A stretch of DNA of 15,975 nucleotides, taken from contig DASTBU010000086.1 in NCBI GenBank assembly GCA_035711845.1, positions 1-15,975 on the forward strand. The letters are read 5' to 3'. Below the pieces are notes generated by a model. That model was not told where the DNA came from, did not search any database, and saw only the letters and a list, made by a program, of their open reading frames with translations. Position 1 is the stretch's first letter, and every line of letters starts with the position of its first letter. The position numbers and the translations under genes were made by a program. Source of the stretch: DASTBU01 sp035711845. Its GTDB lineage: Bacteria; Acidobacteriota; Vicinamibacteria; Vicinamibacterales; 2-12-FULL-66-21. Of this stretch, positions 1 to 7,902 are shown in pieces.

Positions 1-178
1 ACGAACAGGCTGCCGGTCGGGCCGCCATTGGTCCCAAGGAACCGCCTCCGACGTCCGCCGGCGCAATGCACTGCTGTTATTGGGCGGCAGGCGAATCCTC
101 ACGGAGCGTAGCTGATCGTCCAGACGTCGCTCACCACCGAATCCCCTCTGTCACTCTGGGTCGCAACGTGAGCATGCC

Positions 179-505
179 TCACACCGAAACCGCCTCACGC
201 CGTACCTCGCGCAGGTACAGGAATAGTGGCAATCCTAGAGAGACGCCGACGGTAAGACTCGCCAGAATCGGAGCCCACCGATGCCGGACGCGCTCGCGAC
301 GGCCCTCGAAGTAGACGAGCGCCCACAACACCAGCGACGAAACGATGACGTCCATTCCAAAGAAGCCGCCGACCGGCGTCGAGAACAGCTGGTCGACGAA
401 GGCCCCGAACGAGAGGCCGTGATCGCGCAGAAACGGCGTGAACTGCCAGAGCGGCAGCACCGTGCCGGTGATCGCAAGACCGAGATACAGATGCTTTGGC
501 TTCAT
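179..505 (-). CDS. DUF2834 family small membrane protein
   Basis: A 108-residue integral membrane protein that resembles the DUF2834 family, whose biochemical role is unknown. The opening MKPKHLYLGL, the proline-containing first hydrophobic segment (about residues 6-24) and the later FFGMDVIVSSLVLWALVYFE segment are typical of that family. A third hydrophobic stretch (about 80-98) follows a basic loop rich in Arg. The chosen start is the ATG at 505, which has GAGGAG five bases upstream; a GTG two codons earlier is possible but overlaps that ribosome-binding site. The gene lies 223 bases downstream of the sigma-factor operon on the same strand, so it may be its own unit. The family call rests on remembered sequence pattern, not a search. 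Confidence 0.8.
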   Translation of the reverse strand: MKPKHLYLGLAITGTVLPLWQFTPFLRDHGLSFGAFVDQLFSTPVGGFFGMDVIVSSLVLWALVYFEGRRERVRHRWAPILASLTVGVSLGLPLFLYLREVRREAVSV

Positions 506-728
506 TCGCACTCCTCGACCCTTCCGAAGATCTCAGAGCCCGCGTTCGCTCGAGGCGTCGCCGGTTCTGACCGCGAGTGACGTTCTCGAGTACATCCCGA
601 CGGGATCCGTCGTGTGTATCTGTGGCATGCGCATGCGAACGTGAAGATCGCGTGCGATCATTGCCTATCGCTGCCAGTATTCGCCGCAAGCGCTGACAGG
701 AGCGAGATCATCGCTCGTCCCTCGACAC

Positions 729-1037
729 TTATCGTGCCCTCCGGCCGCGGTTCCTGGCTCTGGAAATAAGAGCCGACAGCACGCAGGCGATGACAAACCA
801 TTGGGCGAATTGCAGGACCGTGAATAACACGACAGGACCACCGCCACGATTGCCGCTGATGACGGCGGCGGCGATAAACGGAAAGGCGTTCAATATGCCC
901 CAGACGTTGGGCAGGCCAACATGAAACGAGAAATAGTCCGAGAGTGGCGACGATTCACCGTCAAGCACCCAGGTGAGCAGAACTGCGCTCAGTGCGACCA
1001 CGCAGGAGAAAACCCAAGGCCCTTTCATCGTTCTCAT
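729..1037 (-). CDS. Small three-segment membrane protein, unknown function
   Basis: A 102-residue protein that I cannot assign to a named family. Three hydrophobic segments are visible: about residues 7-24, 45-61 and 66-92. The C-terminus is short and very basic (RARNRGRRAR), consistent with a cytoplasmic tail. Its ATG overlaps the stop codon of the upstream sigma-factor gene in an ATGA arrangement, and there is no strong ribosome-binding site of its own, so translation is probably coupled to the sigma factor. In ECF sigma-factor systems a small membrane protein in this position is often an anti-sigma factor. However, no zinc-binding anti-sigma motif (HxxxCxxC) or long cytoplasmic domain is present, so that role would be speculative. 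Confidence 0.7.
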   Translation of the reverse strand: MRTMKGPWVFSCVVALSAVLLTWVLDGESSPLSDYFSFHVGLPNVWGILNAFPFIAAAVISGNRGGGPVVLFTVLQFAQWFVIACVLSALISRARNRGRRAR

Positions 1038-2800
1038 CTCGGATGCGATCGGACCGCCACGAACTCATGGGCACCCTCCCTGATCGCTAGCCGCGCCACG
1101 CGCCCGGACTCGTCGCGCTCGAATCGTCCTTCGCCGTAATGATGCCGGGTGAAGAACTCGCGGTCGGACACGGCCAGCAGCACGTCACGCATGTCCCGCG
1201 ATTTGCTGACCAGGGAATTGCCGAAACGCTCGACGACAACAGGCTCCATCCCCGGCGCTTCGGCCACGTATCGCCCGACGTACTCGTCGAGCCGCTCGGG
1301 CGCGATCCGCACGGACTTGCGCAGCAGCCGCTCGACGAGCAGCGCGTCGGTGACATGGACGAATCCACAGCGCGCCAGCCACCCCATGAGATCTGGCCGG
1401 CCCGGTGCCGTCAACCGGGCGGACACGACGCCGCGGCGTACCAGCAGCCGGTGCAACAGCGCCGTCGCGATGCCCTGCCTGCGGGAATGCCGCGCCACGG
1501 TCAGCAGGGCGATGCGACAGCCGTTCGACACGGTGTCGTCGGCCGAGCCGCCGATCAGCCCGCGAACGATCCCGCCGCTGAGCGCGATCACCCCGCACGC
1601 CTGCGCGCGAAGGGCGCGCCGGAACGTGTCCGGGTGAATGGGCAGGAAGGCGCGGGCTGCCGGATCGTCCTCGACCGCACTCGCGACGAGGCGGAGGGCC
1701 TGGTCGAACAGCGCGGAATCCTCGCCGAGCATCTCGAAGCTCCGGAATTCCCAGTCCGGATTCACCGCCGGCAACGCCGCGCACGTGGCGTTGCCCAGTC
1801 GCCAGTCCTGGGCCCGCCGCACGATCTCGAAGCCACGAGACAACAGAAAGGCCACGAGGGTCGCTTGCCGCGCTGATGTGTGGTACCTCACGGCTATCGC
1901 CTTTTTCGCCTGCAGGTCTTCGAGCACCTGCATCAGCAGCGCATCCCCCGCATGCCGCCTGATCGCATCGTCGCCGATGGCCAGTTGCAGTTCGTACATC
2001 GGCTCGAAGATCGTCTGCGCCGCCGCCGCGTACGCGATGGGTGCGTGCGTCCCTGGATCCTCGACGACGTACGCGCACACAGGCGTGGAGACGCACACTC
2101 TATGGGCGCGCTCGATCTCCAGGCGTGCGGCGAGGCTCGTGATGTCGATCGCGTCGCTGCGATCGGCGCGCCGCAGGCGAGCTGACAGCTCGATGACGAA
2201 TGTGTCGCCGGCGAGTTTCCGCTCCGCTCGAAGCGTACCGGAGAGAAGCTCGAAGGCGGCCTTCTGCAGCCGCCGCTTCGCGTGCGCGAGCCGGCGGGCG
2301 ACGGTCGTCACGGGCACGCCGAGCCAGTCGGCAATCTCTCTCTGGCTCCGCTCGGATCCATAGAACAGCGAGAGCACGAGCCGATTCGATGGCGTGAGAC
2401 CAGACAGCGCGCGTTGAAGGATGCGCCGATCAAGTGTCGCCTCGACCTCGGCCGACCGCTGCTCGCCCGCGAAGGGCCGGGCGTCTTCCTCCGGCACGAT
2501 CGGCAGGCGGGCGCAGCGAAGCCGGCGGTGACACTGCGTGAAGACCAGCCGCAGGATCCAGCCAGGAAACGCATCCGGCTGGCGGAGTTGATCGAGTCGC
2601 TCCCATGCGGTGAGAAACGCGTCCTGCGCGGCATCCTCCGCCAGCGCGCGATCGCGCAGCCGCGCGTAAGCCGATGCGATCGCCGCGTCCTGGAAGCGGC
2701 GCACCAGCTCGCCGAACGCCTCGTGGCGATCGGCCACGGAGGCCGTCTGGTCGCGCGCGCGCGCAATCAGCGAGGCGAGATCGGGACCCGTCGCCGCCAT
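1034..2800 (-). CDS. ECF-like sigma-70 factor fused to two GNAT-like domains and a lipocalin-like C-terminal domain
   Basis: A 588-residue multidomain regulator. Residues about 24-95 match sigma-70 region 2 (AEDAAQDAFLTAWERL), and about 125-180 match region 4 with its helix-turn-helix (LTPSNRLVLSLFYG, then REIADWLGVPVTTVARRL). Together they should bind RNA polymerase core and a promoter. Residues about 205-340 look like a degenerate GNAT acetyltransferase fold, ending in FLLSRGFEIVRRAQDWRL. Residues about 352-492 form a second GNAT with a convincing acetyl-CoA loop (ARHSRRQGIATALLHRLL, about 436-453). Residues about 498-585 (LDEYVGRYV, then DREFFTRHHYGEGRFERDE) resemble the DUF3471-like lipocalin-type domain seen after beta-lactamase-fold enzymes. 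The start is the ATG at 2800; the frame stays open further upstream, but that part only shadows the DoxX gene, which this gene overlaps by 34 bases. The stop overlaps the next ATG. No frameshift is seen, so the fusion looks genuine. Confidence 0.85.
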   Translation of the reverse strand: MAATGPDLASLIARARDQTASVADRHEAFGELVRRFQDAAIASAYARLRDRALAEDAAQDAFLTAWERLDQLRQPDAFPGWILRLVFTQCHRRLRCARLPIVPEEDARPFAGEQRSAEVEATLDRRILQRALSGLTPSNRLVLSLFYGSERSQREIADWLGVPVTTVARRLAHAKRRLQKAAFELLSGTLRAERKLAGDTFVIELSARLRRADRSDAIDITSLAARLEIERAHRVCVSTPVCAYVVEDPGTHAPIAYAAAAQTIFEPMYELQLAIGDDAIRRHAGDALLMQVLEDLQAKKAIAVRYHTSARQATLVAFLLSRGFEIVRRAQDWRLGNATCAALPAVNPDWEFRSFEMLGEDSALFDQALRLVASAVEDDPAARAFLPIHPDTFRRALRAQACGVIALSGGIVRGLIGGSADDTVSNGCRIALLTVARHSRRQGIATALLHRLLVRRGVVSARLTAPGRPDLMGWLARCGFVHVTDALLVERLLRKSVRIAPERLDEYVGRYVAEAPGMEPVVVERFGNSLVSKSRDMRDVLLAVSDREFFTRHHYGEGRFERDESGRVARLAIREGAHEFVAVRSHPR

Positions 2801-3183
2801 CGTCCTGCGAGCAGTATAGATGAGAACGTGAGCTGTCCCAGCTCGCTGGTGACGCGCGCGGGCCGGTGTTCGATGACGATGTGGGTCCCCATTCCTCCCA
2901 GCATGACGACGATGATGAGAATGGCGCCGTAGGCGGCCGTGCGCGGCCAGAGGATCAGCACTGCGGCGGATAACTCGATCGCCCCGATCAGCATGCGAAA
3001 CCAGACGGGATAGCCCCAGACCGCGAACGCGCGGGCCCATCCGCTGCCCTCATCGAACTTGGCCAGGCCGGCGCGGGTGAACACGAAGATCAGCATGAGC
3101 GCGAGCGCCCAGAGGACCACCTCGAGTGCCACCCGCGCAGCCCGGCGCCCAGGTCTCGACGAGCCATTCGGCGTTTGGCTCAC
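2767..3183 (-). CDS. DoxX-like membrane protein
   Basis: A DoxX/MauE-like integral membrane protein of about 138 residues. The first membrane segment with FTRAGLAKF (about residues 33-43) is the usual DoxX signature. Further segments follow at about 62-80 (RMLIGAIELSAAVLILWP) and 84-103. Members of the family are four-helix membrane proteins linked to redox or sulfur stress in some bacteria, but most are uncharacterised. The start is uncertain. GTG at 3183 gives a short polar leader before the first helix. An ATG at 3300 preceded by AAAGG would add 39 Gly-rich residues, and the frame remains open even further upstream. The 3' end overlaps the sigma-factor start by 34 bases, implying co-transcription and probably coupled translation. 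Confidence 0.75.
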   Translation of the reverse strand: MSQTPNGSSRPGRRAARVALEVVLWALALMLIFVFTRAGLAKFDEGSGWARAFAVWGYPVWFRMLIGAIELSAAVLILWPRTAAYGAILIIVVMLGGMGTHIVIEHRPARVTSELGQLTFSSILLAGRWRRRVPISPR

Positions 3184-3471
3184 AAAGAGAAGAGCCAGGC
3201 GGACGCCGCGATTGACCACGCTGGCGCGCGGCGTAACTCCCCCTGGTCCCTGAGGTTGAGCCTCCCCTTCTCCCGCCGTGCCTCCGTCCGCGCCGAGCAT
3301 CTGACCTTTGGCCTCGAGGAGAGGCGCGCCGAGCAATAGCAGGAGATGGGGTGCGCGTTTGAGGACAAGATCCTGGAAGATGTCGGTCGCGATGCTCTCC
3401 GTTGAGTGTCGAACACCGCTCGTTCGGGCTCTGCCCCAGGGCGGCGACCGCCAATCTCGTACTGCTGGCGA

Positions 3472-5652
3472 TCATGGTCGTTCCCAGATCGGCTCCGGCC
3501 CCCGCGTTTCCGGCGCCAGCTCCTTGCCGTTCATGAAGGCCGTGATCTGCGTGATGTGGCCGGCGTGCAGCCTGAAAATCGCAGCGCGATGGACGGTCAG
3601 CGCCGTTCCGGTCGCCGGCAGCGGGCCGATCGCACCGATCAGCCGGCCGCGCGCGACCGTCTCGACGAGCACGATGTCACCAATCTCGACAATCGACGTG
3701 ATCGCGGTCGACCGGTCGGCGAACGCTCCCGTCCACACGCGGAACCACGCCAGCGCGCCGGATCTGCCGTTGAAGGCCTCGGCGAGTATCAGCTCGTCGA
3801 TGACAACATCGTCGGTCAGGGTGGCGAGGAAGCCGGTCGTGTCGCCTGCATCGAGTGCCGCGAAGCTCGCGGCGACGATGGCACTGTTGGCTCCGCCCGG
3901 CGCCGGCGGAACCACCGCGATTGCCGGGTCGCGCGCGAGCGCCGGAAGTGAACGGGCTGGCCGTATCCCTAGCACGCCGGCCTGCGCCATCGGCGTGAGG
4001 GCGTCCAGATAGCGCCGTTCGTCGGCGATCTCCCCCGCGTCATTGATGCGATAGAACAGGAGCCCTTCGTGCCCTGTTGCCGGACCAGAGGCCGCCGGCG
4101 TATTGACCGCGTAGCGTACGACTGCTGTGGAACCACTCAGCCAGATCGCGGACAAGGCGAAGCGTGTCCCCGGATAGGCGCGCAGGAGGGCGATCTCGTA
4201 GCGCTCGATGGCGTCACGTCCCTCGAGCCGATCGCCTCCGTAGATGGTGATCGTGGCTTCCGCCGCGTACACCGAGGCGTAGGCCCGGGCATCGGCGGCG
4301 TTGACGGCCTGCGCCATCCGAAACAACGATGCCACGGCCGGCACGTTCCGCTCTGGCGAGCGTGCGGCTGCGGTGGTTTTGGTGCTGTCGGTGGCACTCG
4401 CAGGCGGTGGTTCTCGTACCACCCGGAAATCGCCATCTCGAGGGCCGGGTCGAACGACCCAACCCGGCGCCAGCTCGAGCCTCCAGCCGGTACCGGTGAG
4501 CACCCGATCGACGCTCTCGCGCGGCGCGGGCACTGCGTATGTGCTCAGGTCGTGCGCCCGGAGCACCGCATCGGCCTCGAACGTCCCCCACGGCGCGGAC
4601 GTCCGGAAGCCGCGTACGATCGTCCCGTGTCCACCGAGCGGCGTCAGCCCGGAAGTCATCGACGACGAGCGGTTGGTTGGCGGCAGGATGAGCACGGGGC
4701 CCTCGACGAACCGTCGCATGTAGTCGGCCGCGCGGGCGACTCGCTCGCGCTCACGGGCGGCTTCCGTGGATCGCAGCCCGGCGGCGTCGTACCGCGCCGC
4801 GGCGGCGTCCGGATCGTCAGCCGGACGGATCTGCGCCGCGGCCAGAAGCAGGTCGCCGAGGGCATCCGTGCCGCGGATCCGACGCGTCCATCCCGGCGCG
4901 AAGGCGTCGAGAAGCACGCCGTACGCCGCGCCGGTTGGATACGCATACGTGCGCACGAACGTCTCGTAGCGAGGCGCCTGCTCCAACTGCACGATAGCGT
5001 CGGTAGCGGTGGCCGCCGGTGAGTCGGCCGCCGCGACCGTCCCCGTGTACTGCGCCAGGCCTTCGTTGATTTCCTGCCACTGCTCACTCTCCCGCGCGCT
5101 GGGAAACAGGCCGTGCCGCCTGGCGCGAAACGCGAGCGCGTCGCGGAGCGCCGCCGTCCGGTCCCTCCCCGATGCCGCGAGCGCCCGCGCCAGCGCGCGC
5201 CACTCGAGCTGTAGCCAGTAACGCCCGTCCACCGTATCGAGGTGGCTCGTATCCCCGTCGCGGATCGGAAGGCCCAGTTGCGGCTGAATGCGATGAAACA
5301 GCTCGTGCATCATCAGCCGGCCGCGCTCCCGGGGATCGGCCGGCATCACCTGCCAGACAAAGGCGCTCCAGCGCACGCCGCCCCACTCGAACGCCGCATT
5401 GGCGTAGCCGATCTCAGCGGGGCGCGGTGTGTCAGGCGCCCGCTGGTTCGTAGCAATCGTCCGCGACACGGGGTCGGCGATGACCATCGGGCCGCAGAGC
5501 GAGATGCCCCATAACCGTCCGCCGTCCTTCTCGCAGAGCGCTGCGGCCTCCCGGAACCAGGCGGCCGCGCGATCCTGGTCGACCTGTGCGGCAGGGGGCG
5601 CGGCGAAGAGCGTCGCGAACAGGCCAACAACCAGCGTCGATCGTCCGATCAC
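3472..5652 (-). CDS. Secreted HEXXH metallopeptidase-like protein with two C-terminal NTF2/SnoaL-like domains
   Basis: A 726-residue exported protein. An N-terminal signal peptide (about residues 1-22, cleaved near PPAAQ) precedes a zincin-like domain with HELFH at 116-120. NEGLAQY at 196-202 supplies a plausible third zinc ligand, Glu197, in the gluzincin manner. Residues about 320-410 form an all-beta-looking linker region. Two NTF2/SnoaL-like domains follow: about 437-550 (AVNAADARAYASVYAAEATI, then RLEGRDAIERYE) and about 588-710 (AALDAGDTTGFLATLTDDVV, ending HAGHITQITAFMNGKEL). The substrate is unknown. Translation starts at the GTG at 5652, with GAGGAG six bases upstream. The GTG overlaps the stop of the preceding VOC gene (GTGA), so it is the last gene of a three-gene operon. 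Peptidase activity is inferred from the motif only. Confidence 0.85.
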   Translation of the reverse strand: MIGRSTLVVGLFATLFAAPPAAQVDQDRAAAWFREAAALCEKDGGRLWGISLCGPMVIADPVSRTIATNQRAPDTPRPAEIGYANAAFEWGGVRWSAFVWQVMPADPRERGRLMMHELFHRIQPQLGLPIRDGDTSHLDTVDGRYWLQLEWRALARALAASGRDRTAALRDALAFRARRHGLFPSARESEQWQEINEGLAQYTGTVAAADSPAATATDAIVQLEQAPRYETFVRTYAYPTGAAYGVLLDAFAPGWTRRIRGTDALGDLLLAAAQIRPADDPDAAAARYDAAGLRSTEAARERERVARAADYMRRFVEGPVLILPPTNRSSSMTSGLTPLGGHGTIVRGFRTSAPWGTFEADAVLRAHDLSTYAVPAPRESVDRVLTGTGWRLELAPGWVVRPGPRDGDFRVVREPPPASATDSTKTTAAARSPERNVPAVASLFRMAQAVNAADARAYASVYAAEATITIYGGDRLEGRDAIERYEIALLRAYPGTRFALSAIWLSGSTAVVRYAVNTPAASGPATGHEGLLFYRINDAGEIADERRYLDALTPMAQAGVLGIRPARSLPALARDPAIAVVPPAPGGANSAIVAASFAALDAGDTTGFLATLTDDVVIDELILAEAFNGRSGALAWFRVWTGAFADRSTAITSIVEIGDIVLVETVARGRLIGAIGPLPATGTALTVHRAAIFRLHAGHITQITAFMNGKELAPETRGPEPIWERP

Positions 5653-6065
5653 CGGCGTCTCCTCGGAGTCGATTGCCGGCGTCCCGGCGTGCGAGCCGCG
5701 CCGTACAGCTCGATCGTATTGCCGTCAGGATCGCGGATCGCGGCCTGCAGGCGCCCGTCGCGGCGCACGGGCGGGTCATGCGCGGAGCCGCCATGGCGGT
5801 GGGCGCTGGCGATAGCCGCCCGGATATCGGACACTTCGAAGCCGGGCTGATGAACCGGGTAGCCCTGGAAGTCGGCGGCCTCGCGGATAGGCACGAACTT
5901 CACCGTCAGGCGGCCGATGCGCCCGAACCGCGACGTCAGACCTCCAATCTCGACGATCTGGAAACGCGCGCCAAACGCCTCGCTGTAGAACGCCACCATG
6001 GCGTCCATGTTGTGGACGCGAAGCGCGAGGCTGCGCAGCGGAGCCGTGTGCCGTCTCGACCTCAT
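5649..6065 (-). CDS. VOC (glyoxalase/bleomycin resistance-like) superfamily protein
   Basis: A 138-residue single-unit VOC protein. The opening strand and helix (RSLALRVHNMDAMVAFYSEA, residues 11-30), the central GFEVSDIRAAIASAH and the closing DPDGNTIELYG, with the family's usual metal-ligand Glu, show the paired beta-alpha-beta-beta-beta fold. Substrate cannot be told from sequence: the superfamily includes lyases, dioxygenases, fosfomycin-modifying enzymes and drug-binding proteins. The ATG at 6065 overlaps the stop of the SRPBCC gene (ATGA), and its own stop overlaps the GTG of the metallopeptidase gene, so it sits in the middle of a tightly coupled operon. The Arg-rich C-terminal tail (TPGRRQSTPRRRR) lies outside the fold. 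Confidence 0.88.
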   Translation of the reverse strand: MRSRRHTAPLRSLALRVHNMDAMVAFYSEAFGARFQIVEIGGLTSRFGRIGRLTVKFVPIREAADFQGYPVHQPGFEVSDIRAAIASAHRHGGSAHDPPVRRDGRLQAAIRDPDGNTIELYGAARTPGRRQSTPRRRR

Positions 6066-6529
6066 CGTCCACCCACCTGCGCCCCGGTCCGGCGCTCCTC
6101 AACGTATCGACGGATTCCGTCGAACGTTGCCGCCCATCCCCGCTCGCAGGCCTCGAAAAACGCATCGGCCGACGCGTCGGCCGGGAAACCCTCCTGGCGC
6201 ACGGTGAGCACGCACCCCCCTGCCGCGCGGCCCACGGTGAATTCGGTCTCGATGCCGTCGTCGAACGGCAGGCCGCCCTCGCGGGCGAAGTATTCGAAGT
6301 GTCCGAGCCGCAGCCGGTGTGGCGGATCCCAGACCAGAATGCGCGAGACCGTGACGTACTCGGGAGCCTCCTCCGGCCCCCAGGCCGCGATCCAGACGCC
6401 GTCCGGGCGCGCGGCCACCACCGCGGAAGTGGCCGACCACCACTTCCGGATCGCGGCTGGCGAATGCAGCAGGGCGAACGCTGCGCCGGGCTCGATCGGC
6501 AATGGCAGCTCGCGACTGATCCCGCGCAT
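6062..6529 (-). CDS. SRPBCC / AHSA1-like (START-fold) protein
   Basis: A 155-residue protein of the SRPBCC superfamily, closest in pattern to the AHSA1-like polyketide-cyclase type. Evidence: the opening ISRELPLPIEPGAAFALL, the WW-containing helix end (IRKWWSA, residues 27-33), the strand VSRILVWDPPHRLRLGHFEY, the TEFTVG strand and the long amphipathic C-terminal helix ending about residue 148. The fold makes a deep hydrophobic cavity, so a small-molecule ligand is likely, but no ligand can be named. The ATG at 6529 is preferred because it begins the conserved fold and has GGGAG about ten bases upstream; the frame continues open upstream to 6601 in Arg-rich, non-conserved sequence. It is the first gene of the SRPBCC-VOC-metallopeptidase operon. 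Confidence 0.85.
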   Translation of the reverse strand: MRGISRELPLPIEPGAAFALLHSPAAIRKWWSATSAVVAARPDGVWIAAWGPEEAPEYVTVSRILVWDPPHRLRLGHFEYFAREGGLPFDDGIETEFTVGRAAGGCVLTVRQEGFPADASADAFFEACERGWAATFDGIRRYVEERRTGAQVGGR

Positions 6530-6652
6530 GTTCGGCACACTCCCGTCCGGTCCGCGGCGACACTCCCGCGTTACGCAGCGCAAGCGTACGCGCTCTGGCA
6601 CACCCGCGGCAAGAAGTCATCGGCCATCGGCTGCTGAAGCCGGCCAACGGCC

Positions 6653-6935
6653 GTGTCCCGGCCGTTGTCATCTGGCATACTCGCGGCGTGGCTGAGCGCC
6701 GGGGTTTCGCACGTGCGGTCGTGGCCCGGCTGGCTGGCATACGTGGCGGTCGATTTTCTGCTCCATGCGATTCTGATGGCGCCATGGGCGCGCAACCGAG
6801 TCGTACTGGCTCGCCCCGCGCGATCAGTTCGCCAGAATTCCCGTCGCGTATGCAGGCTTTGCGCTTTACGTGACCGTCCTGACCTGGCTGATGCCGCCGC
6901 GATCGTTCCTCCCGAGCTCAGCGGGCCCGGCGGAT
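6653..6935 (+). pseudogene. Small membrane protein gene with a frameshift near 6788
   Basis: Two adjacent reading frames join into one plausible small membrane protein. The first runs from about 6653 to 6787 and gives WLAYVAVDFLLHAILMAPW. The second runs from about 6789 and gives RATESYWLAPRDQFARIPVA, followed by the hydrophobic AGFALYVTVLTWLMPP. Removing one G from the GGG at 6786-6788, or restoring TG to read PWWRATESYW, rejoins them. I recall this pattern (APWWRAT.SYW...RIP.GYAGF) from small uncharacterised membrane proteins but cannot name a family. The 3' end is unclear: the second frame runs on into the convergent gene that ends at 6918, so the end given is approximate. It could be a decayed gene or a sequence error. 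The GTG at 6653 is the earliest possible start. Confidence 0.5.
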
Positions 6936-7755
6936 TTGTGGCAGAAGGATGTCGCGCACATAGTGCCAGTGCGGCACGATGGAGAGCGCGCGATTGGCGT
7001 ACGCCTCGGCGGCGCGCGGATCCGGCGTCGCGCGGTTCAGACTGCTCCACGCAAGGCTCATCAGCAGCTCCGCCTCGCCCCAGGACGGATCGAGTGGATC
7101 GTCGGGATGGCCCCGCTGGCGGCGCGCCAACTCGAGGCCACGTTCATAGGTCGCGATGGCGGTCGCCTGCCGACGAGCGACCTCGTCTGCTGGCGTGCCG
7201 GGGGGCGCGTACCATTGGCTCGGTCCGTAGACCCACAGGAAGCGCGGGTTATCGGGAGCGACCGCTTTCACCTGCGCCAGCAGTGACACGAACCGCGAGA
7301 CGATCGCGCTTCGCGTCTCGTCATGCTGATGCAGGAAGGCGAGGCTCTGCAGGCAGGAGATCGTTCCGATCGTGGCCTCCACCAGCGCTCGATCCTCGGA
7401 CAGCGCCTTGTCGAACTCCCGAATCGCCCCAAGAAGATCCTGTTCGATCTCGGCGCGATCGACCCCGTCGTTGAACCCGTTGAACGCACGGCGCCAGCGC
7501 AAATCCCCGCCAGTAGGCGACGCGCGCCCCGACCGGCTCCTTGGCCGCTACAACCATCTGCTGATGGAGCCGGTGGAGCGCTGCGCGGTCGCCCTCGTAG
7601 TCGGCGCGCTGGATCGCAGCCACCTGTCCTTCGAGGCCCGCGCGGCCGGCTGGCGGGACGACCGTACGCTGGGCGGCATGAAGCGCGGACATGCCGGCGA
7701 CGGACACGGCAGCGAGGGCTACGAGGCGGGCCGTTCGAATGAGGTCTGTGCGCAT
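6918..7755 (-). pseudogene. Secreted TPR-like helical protein gene with a frameshift near 7494
   Basis: The 5' part (7755 to about 7495) encodes a signal peptide (MRTDLIRTARLVALAAVSVA, cleaved near ALHAAQ) and a helical region ending VAYWRGFAL. The same protein continues in another frame from about 7494: RRAFNGFNDGVDRAEIEQDL, a helical repeat-like region with FDKALSEDRALVEATIG and, near the end, AEAYANRALSIVPHWHYVRD. Restoring two bases (to give GFALWRRAFNGF) or removing one yields about 279 residues. The pattern is that of exported TPR-like proteins of unknown function; the typical repeat spacing (alternating small residues in paired helices) is visible but degenerate. The ATG at 7755 lacks a good ribosome-binding site. 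Whether this is true inactivation or an assembly error cannot be decided here. Confidence 0.7.
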
Positions 7756-7902
7756 GCCGCAAAGGAAGGTACGCGCGCGCGCCGGCGACGTCGATAGCGT
7801 TTCGGCCGGCGGTTGGTAACGCCGGCGAGCGGCCCTTCGACACGGGCGAAAGCGACGCCGCTGGACCCCTGCAGCGGAATGAGGTGGATCGCTGGAGGGT
7901 TC

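Noticed and set aside
1..178. Possible end or beginning of a gene at the left edge.
   Set aside because: All six frames are short or lack any recognisable pattern; nothing can be supported.
625..636. GCATGCGCATGC, a perfect 12-base palindrome in the gap between the DUF2834 gene and the small membrane-protein gene.
   Set aside because: Built of simple GCATGC repeats, lies downstream of one gene and away from any start with a clear promoter; likely chance.
1139..1876. Long plus-strand open frames opposite the sigma factor, the metallopeptidase and the kinase genes.
   Set aside because: Arg/Pro/Gly-rich products with no domain pattern, directly opposite well-supported genes; shadows expected in GC-rich DNA.
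3184..3471. Open minus-strand frame continuing upstream of the DoxX-like start (includes DIFQDLVLKRAPHLLLLLGA).
   Set aside because: The stretch reads partly protein-like, but it has Gly-rich low complexity closer to DoxX, weaker codon bias and no clear start; treated as non-coding.
7858..7877. Possible hairpin (CCGCTG / CAGCGG, 8-base loop) downstream of the LytTR regulator gene.
   Set aside because: No run of T follows on the transcribed strand and a six-base stem is easily found by chance in GC-rich DNA; not called as a terminator.
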